33,253 nt of DNA from Paenibacillaceae bacterium (GTDB lineage: Bacteria > Bacillota > Clostridia > Lachnospirales > Lachnospiraceae). Below, in pieces: positions 9,244 through 16,121 of this stretch. Every line of letters starts with the position of its first letter. Within the stretch, counting starts at the first letter, position 1. The stretch is taken from positions 1-33,253 of the forward strand of contig SVDT01000016.1 of NCBI GenBank assembly GCA_015057775.1. The letters run 5' to 3'. The translations under genes and the position numbers were made by a program. A model generated the notes under the pieces. The model saw only the letters and a program-made list of their open reading frames with translations, was not told where the DNA came from and did no database searches.

Positions 9244-10245
9244 ATGATGTTTGAGTCGGTTTCCGTTGATACAACCATTGAAGAACTTTGTACAAAAAAA
9301 GAGCTCTCCCAGTTTTCTGATTATTTTTTTACTCATATGACAGAGGATGTATGGAAGCGCAGAATTGGTGATTATGGAAATGAACAGTGTGGGATACTGC
9401 CTGCGATCAAGCGGATTTATGAGGTAATGGAAGAAAACAGCCAGGTAATCTACGATGTTTATCCAAAAGAGGCATGGGAAAAAGAACCGGATAAGGAACA
9501 GGTGAAACTGATTCATATGCCGGGAGACCCGGATAAGCCCTTTGTACTTGTGTGTCCCGGCGGGGGGTATGCAAGGGAATGGGTACTGGTTGAAGGCTAT
9601 CCCATCGCCGAGCAGTTAAACCGAATGGGGTATTCTGCATTTATCTTAATTTACCGGACAGGTCAGAAGAACCTTCTTCCCAAACCTATGGAAGATACAG
9701 CGGCGGCTCTTAAATTTCTTGATGCCAATCGGGATAAGTTTCAAATCAGAATGGAAGGCTATGCAATGGCGGGATTTTCCGCTGGAGGCCATCTGGCAGC
9801 TGTATGGGGAACGAAAGAGAAGGGATATGCGGCCTATGATATTCATAAGCCGGGTGCCCTGTTTCTTGGTTATCCCAGCATCTCGACGGTTCAGTTTTTA
9901 AAAGATATGGAGCGGGCTTCTGATTCTGAGCGGGCAGCAGCCGTGAAGTATTTAGAACGGATCGGAGGGGAGAATTTTACAGAAGAAGGGCTGGCGGAGT
10001 ACAGTGTGGAATACCTTATGGATCAGGATTATCCTCCCTGCTATCTGATTCACAGCAAAGATGATCCTGTCGTTAATATTGAAGCCAGCTACTTAATGGA
10101 AGAACAGCTAAAGCGCTTAAATGTTCCTCACAGAGTGCGGTTTATGGAGCATGGGGGACACAGCTTCGGTCTTGGAAACGGGACGGAACTTGATGGCTGG
10201 CTAACAGACGCCGTCAGTTTCTGGGAAGCTGTTTGCGGTTTTTAG
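9244..10245 (+). CDS. Alpha/beta hydrolase, probable acetyl/carbohydrate esterase
   Basis: 333 aa, no signal peptide, cytoplasmic. The oxyanion segment CPGGGYA lies near residue 104; the nucleophile elbow is GFSAGG with Ser179; Asp274 (SKDDPVV) and His306 (EHGGHSFG) complete the catalytic triad. The pattern belongs to the Aes/BD-FAE esterase group, whose members remove acetyl or related acyl groups from small esters and carbohydrates. Start ATG 9244 follows GAGAGGAGAAG. Probably co-transcribed with the MATE gene. Its 3' end overlaps the converging AraC gene by 32 bp (10214-10245). Catalytic class is well supported, substrate unknown; with the nearby GH31 and second esterase, work on imported acylated sugars is a reasonable guess. 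Confidence 0.85.
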   Translation: MMFESVSVDTTIEELCTKKELSQFSDYFFTHMTEDVWKRRIGDYGNEQCGILPAIKRIYEVMEENSQVIYDVYPKEAWEKEPDKEQVKLIHMPGDPDKPFVLVCPGGGYAREWVLVEGYPIAEQLNRMGYSAFILIYRTGQKNLLPKPMEDTAAALKFLDANRDKFQIRMEGYAMAGFSAGGHLAAVWGTKEKGYAAYDIHKPGALFLGYPSISTVQFLKDMERASDSERAAAVKYLERIGGENFTEEGLAEYSVEYLMDQDYPPCYLIHSKDDPVVNIEASYLMEEQLKRLNVPHRVRFMEHGGHSFGLGNGTELDGWLTDAVSFWEAVCGF

Positions 10246-11029
10246 AAGGTGACATGCCGATTATGGACTTAAATACACGGTTAAAATGGGTTACATTGGA
10301 AAAGCCCACCTCTTTGCTGATATCTGTGATTGTCCGGTTTGTCTCCATAAAAAGCCTTTGAGCATGGATAATACGAATGTTATTGATATACTGGATAATG
10401 GTGCTGTTTGTGTAGCGCTTAAACTCCCGGCATAAGTAATAAGGACTTAAATAAAAGCGGGAGGCCAGATCTTCCAGTGTGATATTTTCCGAAGAATGGC
10501 TGTGAAGGTAGTGAAGAATTTCCGTAATGCGGCTCCGGTTTTCCGGGGCTGCTTTTTCATCCGCTCTTCTGGCAATTTTAATTAAAAGGAGATTGAGCAG
10601 CATCTTCATGGCATCAGAATGAAACCCTTCTCCTTCTCCCTGCTCTTTTAAAATATCGTTTAACAGAAGATGAACGGACTGGCTGGCTTTTGTATCAAAC
10701 CGGTATACTCCGGCTGACTGGCTGAGGGTGTGGAGAACTTCCGGCACAATGACTGTTTCTGGGGAAAAATAGACCAGAACCCGTTTAAAGGGCACGTCAT
10801 TATCTCCATAGGAATGGTGCATGGAGTAGGGAGGAAAGATAATAAATTCCCCTGAGTTTAAGGAATAAATATTATCGTTCACCATATGATATCGTTTTCC
10901 GTATTCCAGATAATATAATTCAAAATATTCGTGATAATGGGATTTGGCCATGTTATCGTTTACACCCTGAATCCGCTCAGTGGCGATCATCTGGCCTCCT
11001 GCCATAATGAAACTTGCTGTATCAATCAA
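10214..11029 (-). CDS. AraC family transcriptional regulator with cupin sensor domain
   Basis: 271 aa. The N-terminal half is an AraC-type cupin (HYHEYFELYYLEYGKRYHMV, then LNSGEFIIFPPYSMHHS) expected to bind a sugar-like effector. The C-terminal ~100 residues are a double helix-turn-helix (ITLEDLASRFYLSPYYLCREF, then TITDISKEVGFSNVTHFNRVF). The start is TTG at 11029, chosen because GGAGGT lies 7 nt upstream; the first in-frame ATG is 8 codons further in and lacks such a site. It has its own strong promoter (11060-11088). It is the best local candidate to act on the divergent GH31/esterase promoters, or on the MATE/esterase unit; neither is shown. The 3' end overlaps the converging esterase gene. 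Confidence 0.9.
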   Translation of the reverse strand: MIDTASFIMAGGQMIATERIQGVNDNMAKSHYHEYFELYYLEYGKRYHMVNDNIYSLNSGEFIIFPPYSMHHSYGDNDVPFKRVLVYFSPETVIVPEVLHTLSQSAGVYRFDTKASQSVHLLLNDILKEQGEGEGFHSDAMKMLLNLLLIKIARRADEKAAPENRSRITEILHYLHSHSSENITLEDLASRFYLSPYYLCREFKRYTNSTIIQYINNIRIIHAQRLFMETNRTITDISKEVGFSNVTHFNRVFKSIIGMSPSKNRKQLPRN

Positions 11030-11059
11030 GATCGTACCTCCATGGGTATAACTGGCTTC

Positions 11060-11088
11060 ATTATAACGTTTTAATGACCGGATATCAA
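11060..11088 (-). promoter_or_regulatory. Promoter of the AraC gene
   Basis: On the minus strand: TTGATA (plus-strand 11083-11088), 17-bp spacer, TATAAT (11060-11065). It lies back to back with the promoter of small RNA copy 1, the two -35 boxes about 36 bp apart. Confidence 0.7.
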
Positions 11089-11124
11089 TATAGGATTAAT
11101 GAGAAATGATATCAGTAAATGTTC

Positions 11125-11153
11125 TTGCTTTTTGTCACTTCTTGTGATATCAT
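11125..11153 (+). promoter_or_regulatory. Promoter of small RNA copy 1
   Basis: TTGCTT (11125-11130), 17-bp spacer, TATCAT (11148-11153). The predicted start near 11160 coincides with the base of the first RNA hairpin. The equivalent promoter with identical spacing stands before copy 2. Confidence 0.6.
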
Positions 11154-11159
11154 GAGCTT

Positions 11160-11297
11160 AGTTAGCAATAACTAACTACATGTGAATATTCTATACATCA
11201 GACTAACCCTCTGAGATTATCCTTCATTGACCCGTGAGGGATCATGACTCCTACAAAAAACCCGCCCCTGTAACCGCATGACAGGGACGGGCTTTTT
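11160..11297 (+). ncRNA. Structured small RNA, copy 1 (family not recognised)
   Basis: About 138 nt, no sensible ORF. Hairpin 1 AGTTAG/CTAACT (11160-11177); hairpin 2 TCAGA/TCTGA (11198-11214) with C-rich loop CTAACCC; hairpin 3 TGACCC-GTGA-GGG-A-TCA with a GNRA loop and one bulged A (about 11228-11244); then a terminator hairpin whose loop ACCGCATG is shared with copy 2. The next gene downstream is on the opposite strand, so this cannot be a 5' leader and must act as a free RNA. The loop CUAACCC can pair with GAGGG-type ribosome sites, suggesting antisense regulation, though this is inference. A paralogue lies at 14936-15073. Confidence 0.75.
11255..11297. terminator. Bidirectional terminator shared by small RNA 1 and GH31 gene
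   Basis: Stem CCCGCCCCTGT (11261-11271) with ACAGGGACGGG (11281-11291), one mismatch; T-run 11293-11297 on the plus strand and the A-run 11255-11260 gives a U-run on the minus strand. It ends the small RNA and, from the other side, the GH31 transcript whose stop codon is at 11305. Confidence 0.85.
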
Positions 11298-11304
11298 GGT
11301 TTTG

Positions 11305-13806
11305 TTACATACCAATCATATCAAACTGCTGGAATGAGATCACAAGTCTGCAGTCTTTTTTAGGATTCGGATATTTAATCTGAACGGACTTTAATGTCTG
11401 GCTGTAATACCAGCCGCAGTCTGCTGCTTCGAATTTTTTACGATACAGGAAATGAGGAAGTTCCCTGCCGTCTAATGTAATCCAGAACGGCGCCTTGTCT
11501 CTGCGGATTACATCTAAATAAATATTCTCAACCGTGGTCTGATAGCTGCCTTCCTGCTTGAATTCCACGACGGTCTGTTCACCAGAAGTCATTGTGATTT
11601 CAGTCTTTAAATAATCTCCGTTCTGATAATTTAATGTAGTGCCATCATCCTCGTAGAGTGTAAATGAATTGTCTTTACCAGCAGCAAGCAGCAGGTGGAT
11701 TCCCGTAACAGTCTCGGTGGTTAAGTTATTCATCTGGTTGGCTGCCATAGGAATGATTGCACCTTCCCTTACAAAGAGAGGGATACTTGCCATTGTTACT
11801 GGGAACTCAAGGGTTTGTCCGCCCTCGAATCTTTCTCTGGTATAGAAATCATAGAACGTCTCACCCTCAGGGAGGTAAACCTTTCTTGTAAGAGCACCTT
11901 TTTCCACAACATTAGCTACCAGCAGAGAATCACCGATCATAAAATCAATGCCTTCTTCATAACAGGCAGGATCATTCTGGAATGCGCTGCACATGGGTTC
12001 CATAATAGGCAATCCGGTTTCGTGGGCACGTTCCATAAGAGAGTACAGATAAGGGATCAGTCTGTAGCGGAACTTGATGGCATCCCGGATATATCCGGTG
12101 TGATTTCCGTACATCCAGGGTTCTGTAACCGTATTATCTGTATTTACGGAGTGCACGGAAAATCTCGGCTGGAAAATACCGTTTTGAATCCAGCGGACCA
12201 TCAGCTCTGCTTCCGGAGATGTACCGTAAAATCCGCCGATGTCACAGCCCTGATTTGCCACGCCGCTTAAACTCATGCCCAGTATGGTTGCAATGTTGTA
12301 TTTCAGTGAATCCCAGCAGGTTAAGTTATCTCCAGCCCAGGTCTGAGCGTAGCGCTGAATTCCGCTGTGTCCGGACCGGCATACAATAAAAGGTCTGGTG
12401 TTGTCAAAGGTCTCATGAATGGCCTCATCAGTGATCTGGCACATGATATTGGACATTACGGATTTCAGCTGGCCGATTGTACCGCCTTTTCCTTCAAAAT
12501 CACAGCGGCAGTCTTTATCCACCATGCTGTCATATTCACAGTTATCGTTCCACACCGAGCAGGTTCCCATTTCCAGGACATTTTCCTTTAACATTTCTTT
12601 CCACACGCTGCGGGTTACGGGCTTGGTGAAATCGGCGAAAACTCCCTTGCCGCCCCACCAGGTACCAATGCCGGGCTCGTCGCTCTGACTGTCTTTTACA
12701 AAGATATCTTTTGCTTTCATCTGTTCCAGATTGGGGTGGGAAAGAAGAATTCCGGGTTTTACGTTTGGAGATACGGTAATTCCTCTTTTCTTCATCTGTG
12801 CAAAAAAGTCTCTTGGATTTTTAAAGCGTTTTTCATTCCAGGTAAATACACAGCGTTTTACACCCTGCTCCGTGTCCTGAGAGGTGTAACCGGAGGAAAG
12901 CTGGAAACCATCGACCGGGATATCCTCTTCTTTGGTTGTATCAATAAATTCTGTAATTGCGTCATCACAGTCGGCCTCCAGCTCGGGATAATACATGGAC
13001 GAGCCAAGATATCCAAGTGCATACCGGGGAAGCATGGCGGATTTACCGGTAAGATCGGTATAACCGGAAACAACCTCACGAATAGAAGGACCGGCAATCA
13101 GGAATAAATCAATATCACCGCCGTCGGTACGATACCGGCTGTGAGGTTTCCAGTAATTGCTCTTTTCTCTCCCCATATCAAAATCGCATTCATAAGTATT
13201 ATGATAGAAATATCCCACTGCTTTTTTTGAATCGCGGTTCAATTTAATGTAAAACGGAATGTGCTTATACAGGGAATCTGTTTCCTTTGGGTTATAACCC
13301 ATGGCATCCTTGGGACTCATGGATAGGAACTTCTGTGCTTTATTCCACTGCCCGCTTTTCTCACCAAATCCGTAGAAGCAGTCCTGGGGTGAGATCTCAC
13401 TGGTATGAATCCGGCGATGATTGCTGTCCTCTAAATATCCAAGGTCTACAATATCAGAATGAAGACAGGTGCCTTCTTTATCATAAACGCAGATACGGAA
13501 TGGATCTTTATCAATAATAACCTTTAACTGGGACCCGGTCAGAATGGCCTGTTCTTCGGTCTGGCTGAGATCTGCATTGGCTGGAACTACCCGCTTTCTC
13601 TGCCCTTTTAAAAGCCCGTCCATGCGGTCCTCCCATGCAGTCATAACCAGACTGTAGGATTCTTCCGCAAAATCACCGTCAAATCCGGCGCGGATTCTTA
13701 AAATGGTTTCTGTTAAAAACTGTACCCGGATCTCGATGGAATTGGTAATTATTTTAAAATAACCATCCATCTCCTTTACTTCATTCACGTTTGTACATAG
13801 CTTCAT
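11305..13806 (-). CDS. Glycoside hydrolase family 31 (alpha-glucosidase/alpha-xylosidase-like)
   Basis: 833 aa, no signal peptide, so it acts on imported oligosaccharides. Order: N-terminal beta-sandwich (about 1-250), TIM barrel (about 255-600), C-terminal beta domains. The catalytic nucleophile is Asp421 in SVWNDNCEYD and the acid/base is Asp493 in WAGDNLTCWD, the two GH31 signatures; RPFIVCRSGHSGIQRYA precedes the latter. The usual WNDMNE is altered to WNDNCE: the nucleophile stays, the Met-Asn pair is Asn-Cys. GH31 covers alpha-glucosidases, alpha-xylosidases, sulfoquinovosidases and others, so the substrate cannot be fixed. ATG 13806 follows AAAGGAG. It is transcribed divergently from an esterase across a control region with mirrored operators, which suggests coordinated expression. 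Confidence 0.9.
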   Translation of the reverse strand: MKLCTNVNEVKEMDGYFKIITNSIEIRVQFLTETILRIRAGFDGDFAEESYSLVMTAWEDRMDGLLKGQRKRVVPANADLSQTEEQAILTGSQLKVIIDKDPFRICVYDKEGTCLHSDIVDLGYLEDSNHRRIHTSEISPQDCFYGFGEKSGQWNKAQKFLSMSPKDAMGYNPKETDSLYKHIPFYIKLNRDSKKAVGYFYHNTYECDFDMGREKSNYWKPHSRYRTDGGDIDLFLIAGPSIREVVSGYTDLTGKSAMLPRYALGYLGSSMYYPELEADCDDAITEFIDTTKEEDIPVDGFQLSSGYTSQDTEQGVKRCVFTWNEKRFKNPRDFFAQMKKRGITVSPNVKPGILLSHPNLEQMKAKDIFVKDSQSDEPGIGTWWGGKGVFADFTKPVTRSVWKEMLKENVLEMGTCSVWNDNCEYDSMVDKDCRCDFEGKGGTIGQLKSVMSNIMCQITDEAIHETFDNTRPFIVCRSGHSGIQRYAQTWAGDNLTCWDSLKYNIATILGMSLSGVANQGCDIGGFYGTSPEAELMVRWIQNGIFQPRFSVHSVNTDNTVTEPWMYGNHTGYIRDAIKFRYRLIPYLYSLMERAHETGLPIMEPMCSAFQNDPACYEEGIDFMIGDSLLVANVVEKGALTRKVYLPEGETFYDFYTRERFEGGQTLEFPVTMASIPLFVREGAIIPMAANQMNNLTTETVTGIHLLLAAGKDNSFTLYEDDGTTLNYQNGDYLKTEITMTSGEQTVVEFKQEGSYQTTVENIYLDVIRRDKAPFWITLDGRELPHFLYRKKFEAADCGWYYSQTLKSVQIKYPNPKKDCRLVISFQQFDMIGM

Positions 13807-13847
13807 AAGGCATATACTCCTTTACTGTAATTCTTAAACAGGTTTGT

Positions 13848-13876
13848 GATATAATCATAAAGAAAACGGCAATCAA
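13848..13876 (-). promoter_or_regulatory. Candidate GH31 promoter
   Basis: Minus strand TTGATT (plus-strand 13871-13876), 17-bp spacer, TATATC (13848-13853). Both boxes are imperfect, 4 of 6 at the -10, which fits an activator-dependent promoter. The 18-bp operator copy at 13878-13895 abuts the -35 box. Confidence 0.45.
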
Positions 13877-13877
13877 A

Positions 13878-13895
13878 TACTAGACTAAAATTGCA
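13878..13895 (-). promoter_or_regulatory. Mirrored operator, GH31 side
   Basis: TACTAGACTAAAATTGCA, the inverted counterpart of 14009-14026 with 17 of 18 positions matching. It stands one base upstream of the GH31 -35 box. Confidence 0.55.
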
Positions 13896-14008
13896 GACTG
13901 TCAGTCAAAACTATACATATCTTGCACTCTTTCAGAAGGAAATATCCCGGATAAAGACGCAAACCTGAGGATAAAAGAGCAAAATAGGTATAGGATATAT
14001 CAAAAAAG

Positions 14009-14026
14009 TGCAATTTTTGTCTAGTA
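14009..14026 (+). promoter_or_regulatory. Mirrored operator, esterase side
   Basis: TGCAATTTTTGTCTAGTA. A good -10 box TATAAT lies at 14045-14050, but the position where its -35 should be (14022-14027, TAGTAC) has no consensus and falls on the end of this operator. That is the expected layout for an activator replacing a missing -35 contact. Confidence 0.55.
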
Positions 14027-14073
14027 CTATAAAAGGAAGACGAATATAATGGAGAAAAAAGGAGGTTTCAACC

Positions 14074-14874
14074 ATGGCCAGTATGAATTGTCATTATTAT
14101 AGTTATTCTTTGGGACATACCGTGGACGTCAATGTATTTGTACCAACACCAGAGGGAAATGAGCAGATCACCAGTGAATCAGCAAAGAAAGCATTTCCTT
14201 ATGAAAAAGGTCTGCCAGTCCTGTATCTGCTTCATGGAGCGTTTGGTGATTACAGCTCATGGATGCGTTTTTCCAACATCGAGCGTTATGCTCAAAAGCA
14301 TTGCTGTGTGGTAGTTATGGCTTCAGCGGAAAATAGCTTTTATCAGGATATGTATCATGGAAACCGTTACTTCACCTTCTTTTCAGAAGAACTTCCTGGA
14401 TTTATTAAAAGTATTTTTCCAGTTTCTAAAAGACGGGAGGATACCTTTGTAGCAGGACTGTCCATGGGAGGCTATGGAGCATGGTTTCTGGGATTGTCAA
14501 AACCGGAGCAGTATGCCAAGGCTGCCAGTATGTCTGGTGCGCTTAATATTGTAAAAACCTTTGAGCAAATTAAAAATGGATCCATTGATGGTCCGTTCCC
14601 CTGGAAAAATATTTTTGAAAATCCGGAGGAACTTACTGGAAGCAGTTCAGATCTGATGACTCTGTATGACCGCTGCGTAAATGAAGGAATCGTACCGGAG
14701 CTTTATCAGGCCTGCGGAACGGAAGATTTCCTTTATGAAATGAATAAAGAAGTAAAGAAAATAATGGAAGAAAAGGGTGCTCATGTTATTTATGAGGAAG
14801 GACCGGGCAATCATAACTGGGATTTCTGGGATCAGTATATCAAGAATGTCCTGCAATGGATGCTTCCGGTATAA
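14074..14874 (+). CDS. Esterase D/putative esterase family hydrolase
   Basis: 266 aa, cytoplasmic (no signal peptide). Alpha/beta hydrolase of the Esterase_phd type (tributyrin esterase EstA, acetylxylan/feruloyl esterase relatives): LLHGAFGDYSSWMRFSNIERYA near 52-73, nucleophile elbow GLSMGGYGA with Ser130, probable Asp218 (GTEDFLY) and His247 (GNHNWDFW). ATG 14074 follows AAAGGAGGT. It is divergent from GH31 across 267 bp, with matching operators, so both probably respond to the same signal; an esterase removing acyl groups from sugars before glycosidase action is plausible. No clear terminator is seen after it; the small RNA copy 2 promoter follows at 14902. Confidence 0.87.
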   Translation: MASMNCHYYSYSLGHTVDVNVFVPTPEGNEQITSESAKKAFPYEKGLPVLYLLHGAFGDYSSWMRFSNIERYAQKHCCVVVMASAENSFYQDMYHGNRYFTFFSEELPGFIKSIFPVSKRREDTFVAGLSMGGYGAWFLGLSKPEQYAKAASMSGALNIVKTFEQIKNGSIDGPFPWKNIFENPEELTGSSSDLMTLYDRCVNEGIVPELYQACGTEDFLYEMNKEVKKIMEEKGAHVIYEEGPGNHNWDFWDQYIKNVLQWMLPV

Positions 14875-14901
14875 TTGAGAATTCTTTCTTATAAAGAGGG
14901 C

Positions 14902-14930
14902 TTGTTTTTTAAGAAACCTTATGATATTAT
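14902..14930 (+). promoter_or_regulatory. Promoter of small RNA copy 2
   Basis: TTGTTT (14902-14907), 17-bp spacer, TATTAT (14925-14930), same geometry as copy 1. Confidence 0.6.
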
Positions 14931-14935
14931 TATGA

Positions 14936-15073
14936 CAGTTAGTTAATCCTAACTGCGTGTGAATATTCTAACATCAGACTAACCCTCTGATTGCATCCTT
15001 CATTTGACCCGTGAGGGATCATGACTCCTACGAAAAAGCCGTACCTGTTACCGCATGACAGTACGGCTTTTTT
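14936..15073 (+). ncRNA. Structured small RNA, copy 2 (family not recognised)
   Basis: Paralogue of 11160-11297 on the same strand. Hairpin 1 CAGTTAG/CTAACTG (14936-14955) keeps the stem while its loop differs from copy 1 (TTAATC instead of CAATAA). Hairpin 2 ATCAGA/TCTGAT (14973-14991) has the identical loop CTAACCC; hairpin 3 TGACCC-GTGA-GGG-A-TCA is identical. The terminator stem (15033-15073) has quite different bases but still pairs, GCCGTAC with GTACGGC, and keeps the ACCGCATG loop. Stem change with pairing maintained is good evidence for a selected RNA structure. It ends 41 bp before the LysR gene; on its own it could be mistaken for a leader, but copy 1 shows that it stands alone. Confidence 0.75.
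15033..15073 (+). terminator. Terminator of small RNA copy 2
   Basis: AAAAAGCCGTAC (15033-15044) pairs with GTACGGCTTTTTT (15061-15073); the conserved loop region CTGTTACCGCATGACA lies between. U-run on the plus strand and A-run on the left arm. Confidence 0.85.
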
Positions 15074-15114
15074 GGTTAAGAAAAAGAAGAAAAATATGGT
15101 GAAAGGAGTAATAA

Positions 15115-16041
15115 ATGGAGATAAAACAACTGGAATACTTTGTGGCGACTGCAGACCATGGAAGTTTAAATAAGGCGGCTGAACAGCTTTATACTTCTCA
15201 GCCTAATGTCAGTAAAGTGATAGCTAATTTGGAAAAAGACTTAGGTGTAGCATTGTTTGAGAGGAACAGCAGAGGGATGCGAATGACAGAGCAGGGAAAG
15301 ATGCTCTACGGTCATGCCCTTTCCATATTGAAAAATTCCAATATGATCCGGTCTCTTGTTCAGAAAAAGACTGGTAATTATTTTTCTGTTTCAGGGTATC
15401 AGAGCAGCATTCTTGCAAAGCTGATCGCGGATATTTATGAGACACAAAAGGGGCAGAATATTACCTTTGGATTCAGGGAAGGGACCGTAGAGGAAATCAC
15501 GGACGATGTGTCTGAGCATATATCGGAGATTGGAATTGTCTATCTGGCACATTCTCAGCTACAGTGCTTTAAGCACATTATCTGGCATAAAAAACTGGAA
15601 TTTTTCCCTCTGGCTGAGCTTTCCATCTGTGTTTATTTAGGGAGCCATCACCCTTGGTATGACAGGGGATCTGTGGAACTTAGAGAACTTTCCCAACTTA
15701 AATTCATAGAGGGTACCAAGGATTTTTTTGCAATGGAGCATCATATTGAACGGATCAGTGTAGGTGCGGTTCAGATGGAAAATTTAAATAACGCAGTCTG
15801 CACCAACAGTGACTATCTGATTACCAGTATGTTAAAACATACGGATGTCTGCTGCCTTGGTATCGATTTTGTGTCCGGAGAATATGAAGGACAGGGAATA
15901 CGGGCACTGAAGGTGAGGGACTGTGAGAAGTTTCTGACTCTGGGATATGTAAAGCAGAAGAAAAAGGATCTGTCTTCAGAGGCCCGGTTTTACATAGAAG
16001 GATTAAAAAAAGCGCTGGCTGCCTATAACGGTTTGTTATAA
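15115..16041 (+). CDS. LysR family transcriptional regulator
   Basis: 308 aa. Winged helix-turn-helix at residues 1-60 (EIKQLEYFVATADHGSLNKAAEQLYTSQPNVSKVIANLEKDLGVALFERN) is a textbook LysR N-terminus; the rest is the periplasmic-binding-like effector domain. ATG 15115 follows AAAGGAG. It is read in the same direction as the nik-like operon 80 bp downstream, where a palindrome overlaps the probable nikA promoter, so it is the likely regulator of that importer. LysR control is unusual for nickel import, where NikR is common, and suggests an organic co-inducer. The gene may be transcribed by a weak promoter in 15070-15100 or by readthrough from the small RNA. Confidence 0.92.
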   Translation: MEIKQLEYFVATADHGSLNKAAEQLYTSQPNVSKVIANLEKDLGVALFERNSRGMRMTEQGKMLYGHALSILKNSNMIRSLVQKKTGNYFSVSGYQSSILAKLIADIYETQKGQNITFGFREGTVEEITDDVSEHISEIGIVYLAHSQLQCFKHIIWHKKLEFFPLAELSICVYLGSHHPWYDRGSVELRELSQLKFIEGTKDFFAMEHHIERISVGAVQMENLNNAVCTNSDYLITSMLKHTDVCCLGIDFVSGEYEGQGIRALKVRDCEKFLTLGYVKQKKKDLSSEARFYIEGLKKALAAYNGLL

Positions 16042-16050
16042 CCGGCTCTT

Positions 16051-16111
16051 CCTGATTTGTATTAGTAAGTCATCACTAACTATGCTATAGTTAACACCAT
16101 AGCAAATCAGG
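16051..16111 (+). promoter_or_regulatory. nikA control region: palindrome and Shine-Dalgarno inverted repeat
   Basis: TAACTAT-GCT-ATAGTTA (16077-16093) is a perfect 7+3+7 palindrome overlapping a possible -10 (TATGCT 16081-16086, 18 bp after TTGTAT 16057-16062). Around it, CCTGATTTG (16051-16059) is perfectly repeated inverted as CAAATCAGG (16103-16111), whose right end overlaps the nikA ribosome site AGGAGG (16109-16114). The palindrome is a likely operator. The outer repeat could mask the ribosome site only in transcripts starting upstream, for example readthrough from lysR. Confidence 0.5.
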
Positions 16112-16121
16112 AGGAGCAATT

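Noticed and set aside
11270-11284. TGTAACCGCATGACA as a CcpA (cre) site
   Set aside because: The spacing is one base too long for the cre consensus, and the sequence is explained as the conserved terminator loop of the small RNA.
14936-15114. Riboswitch or attenuator controlling the LysR gene
   Set aside because: The paralogous copy at 11160 has no same-strand gene after it, so the element is more likely a stand-alone RNA.
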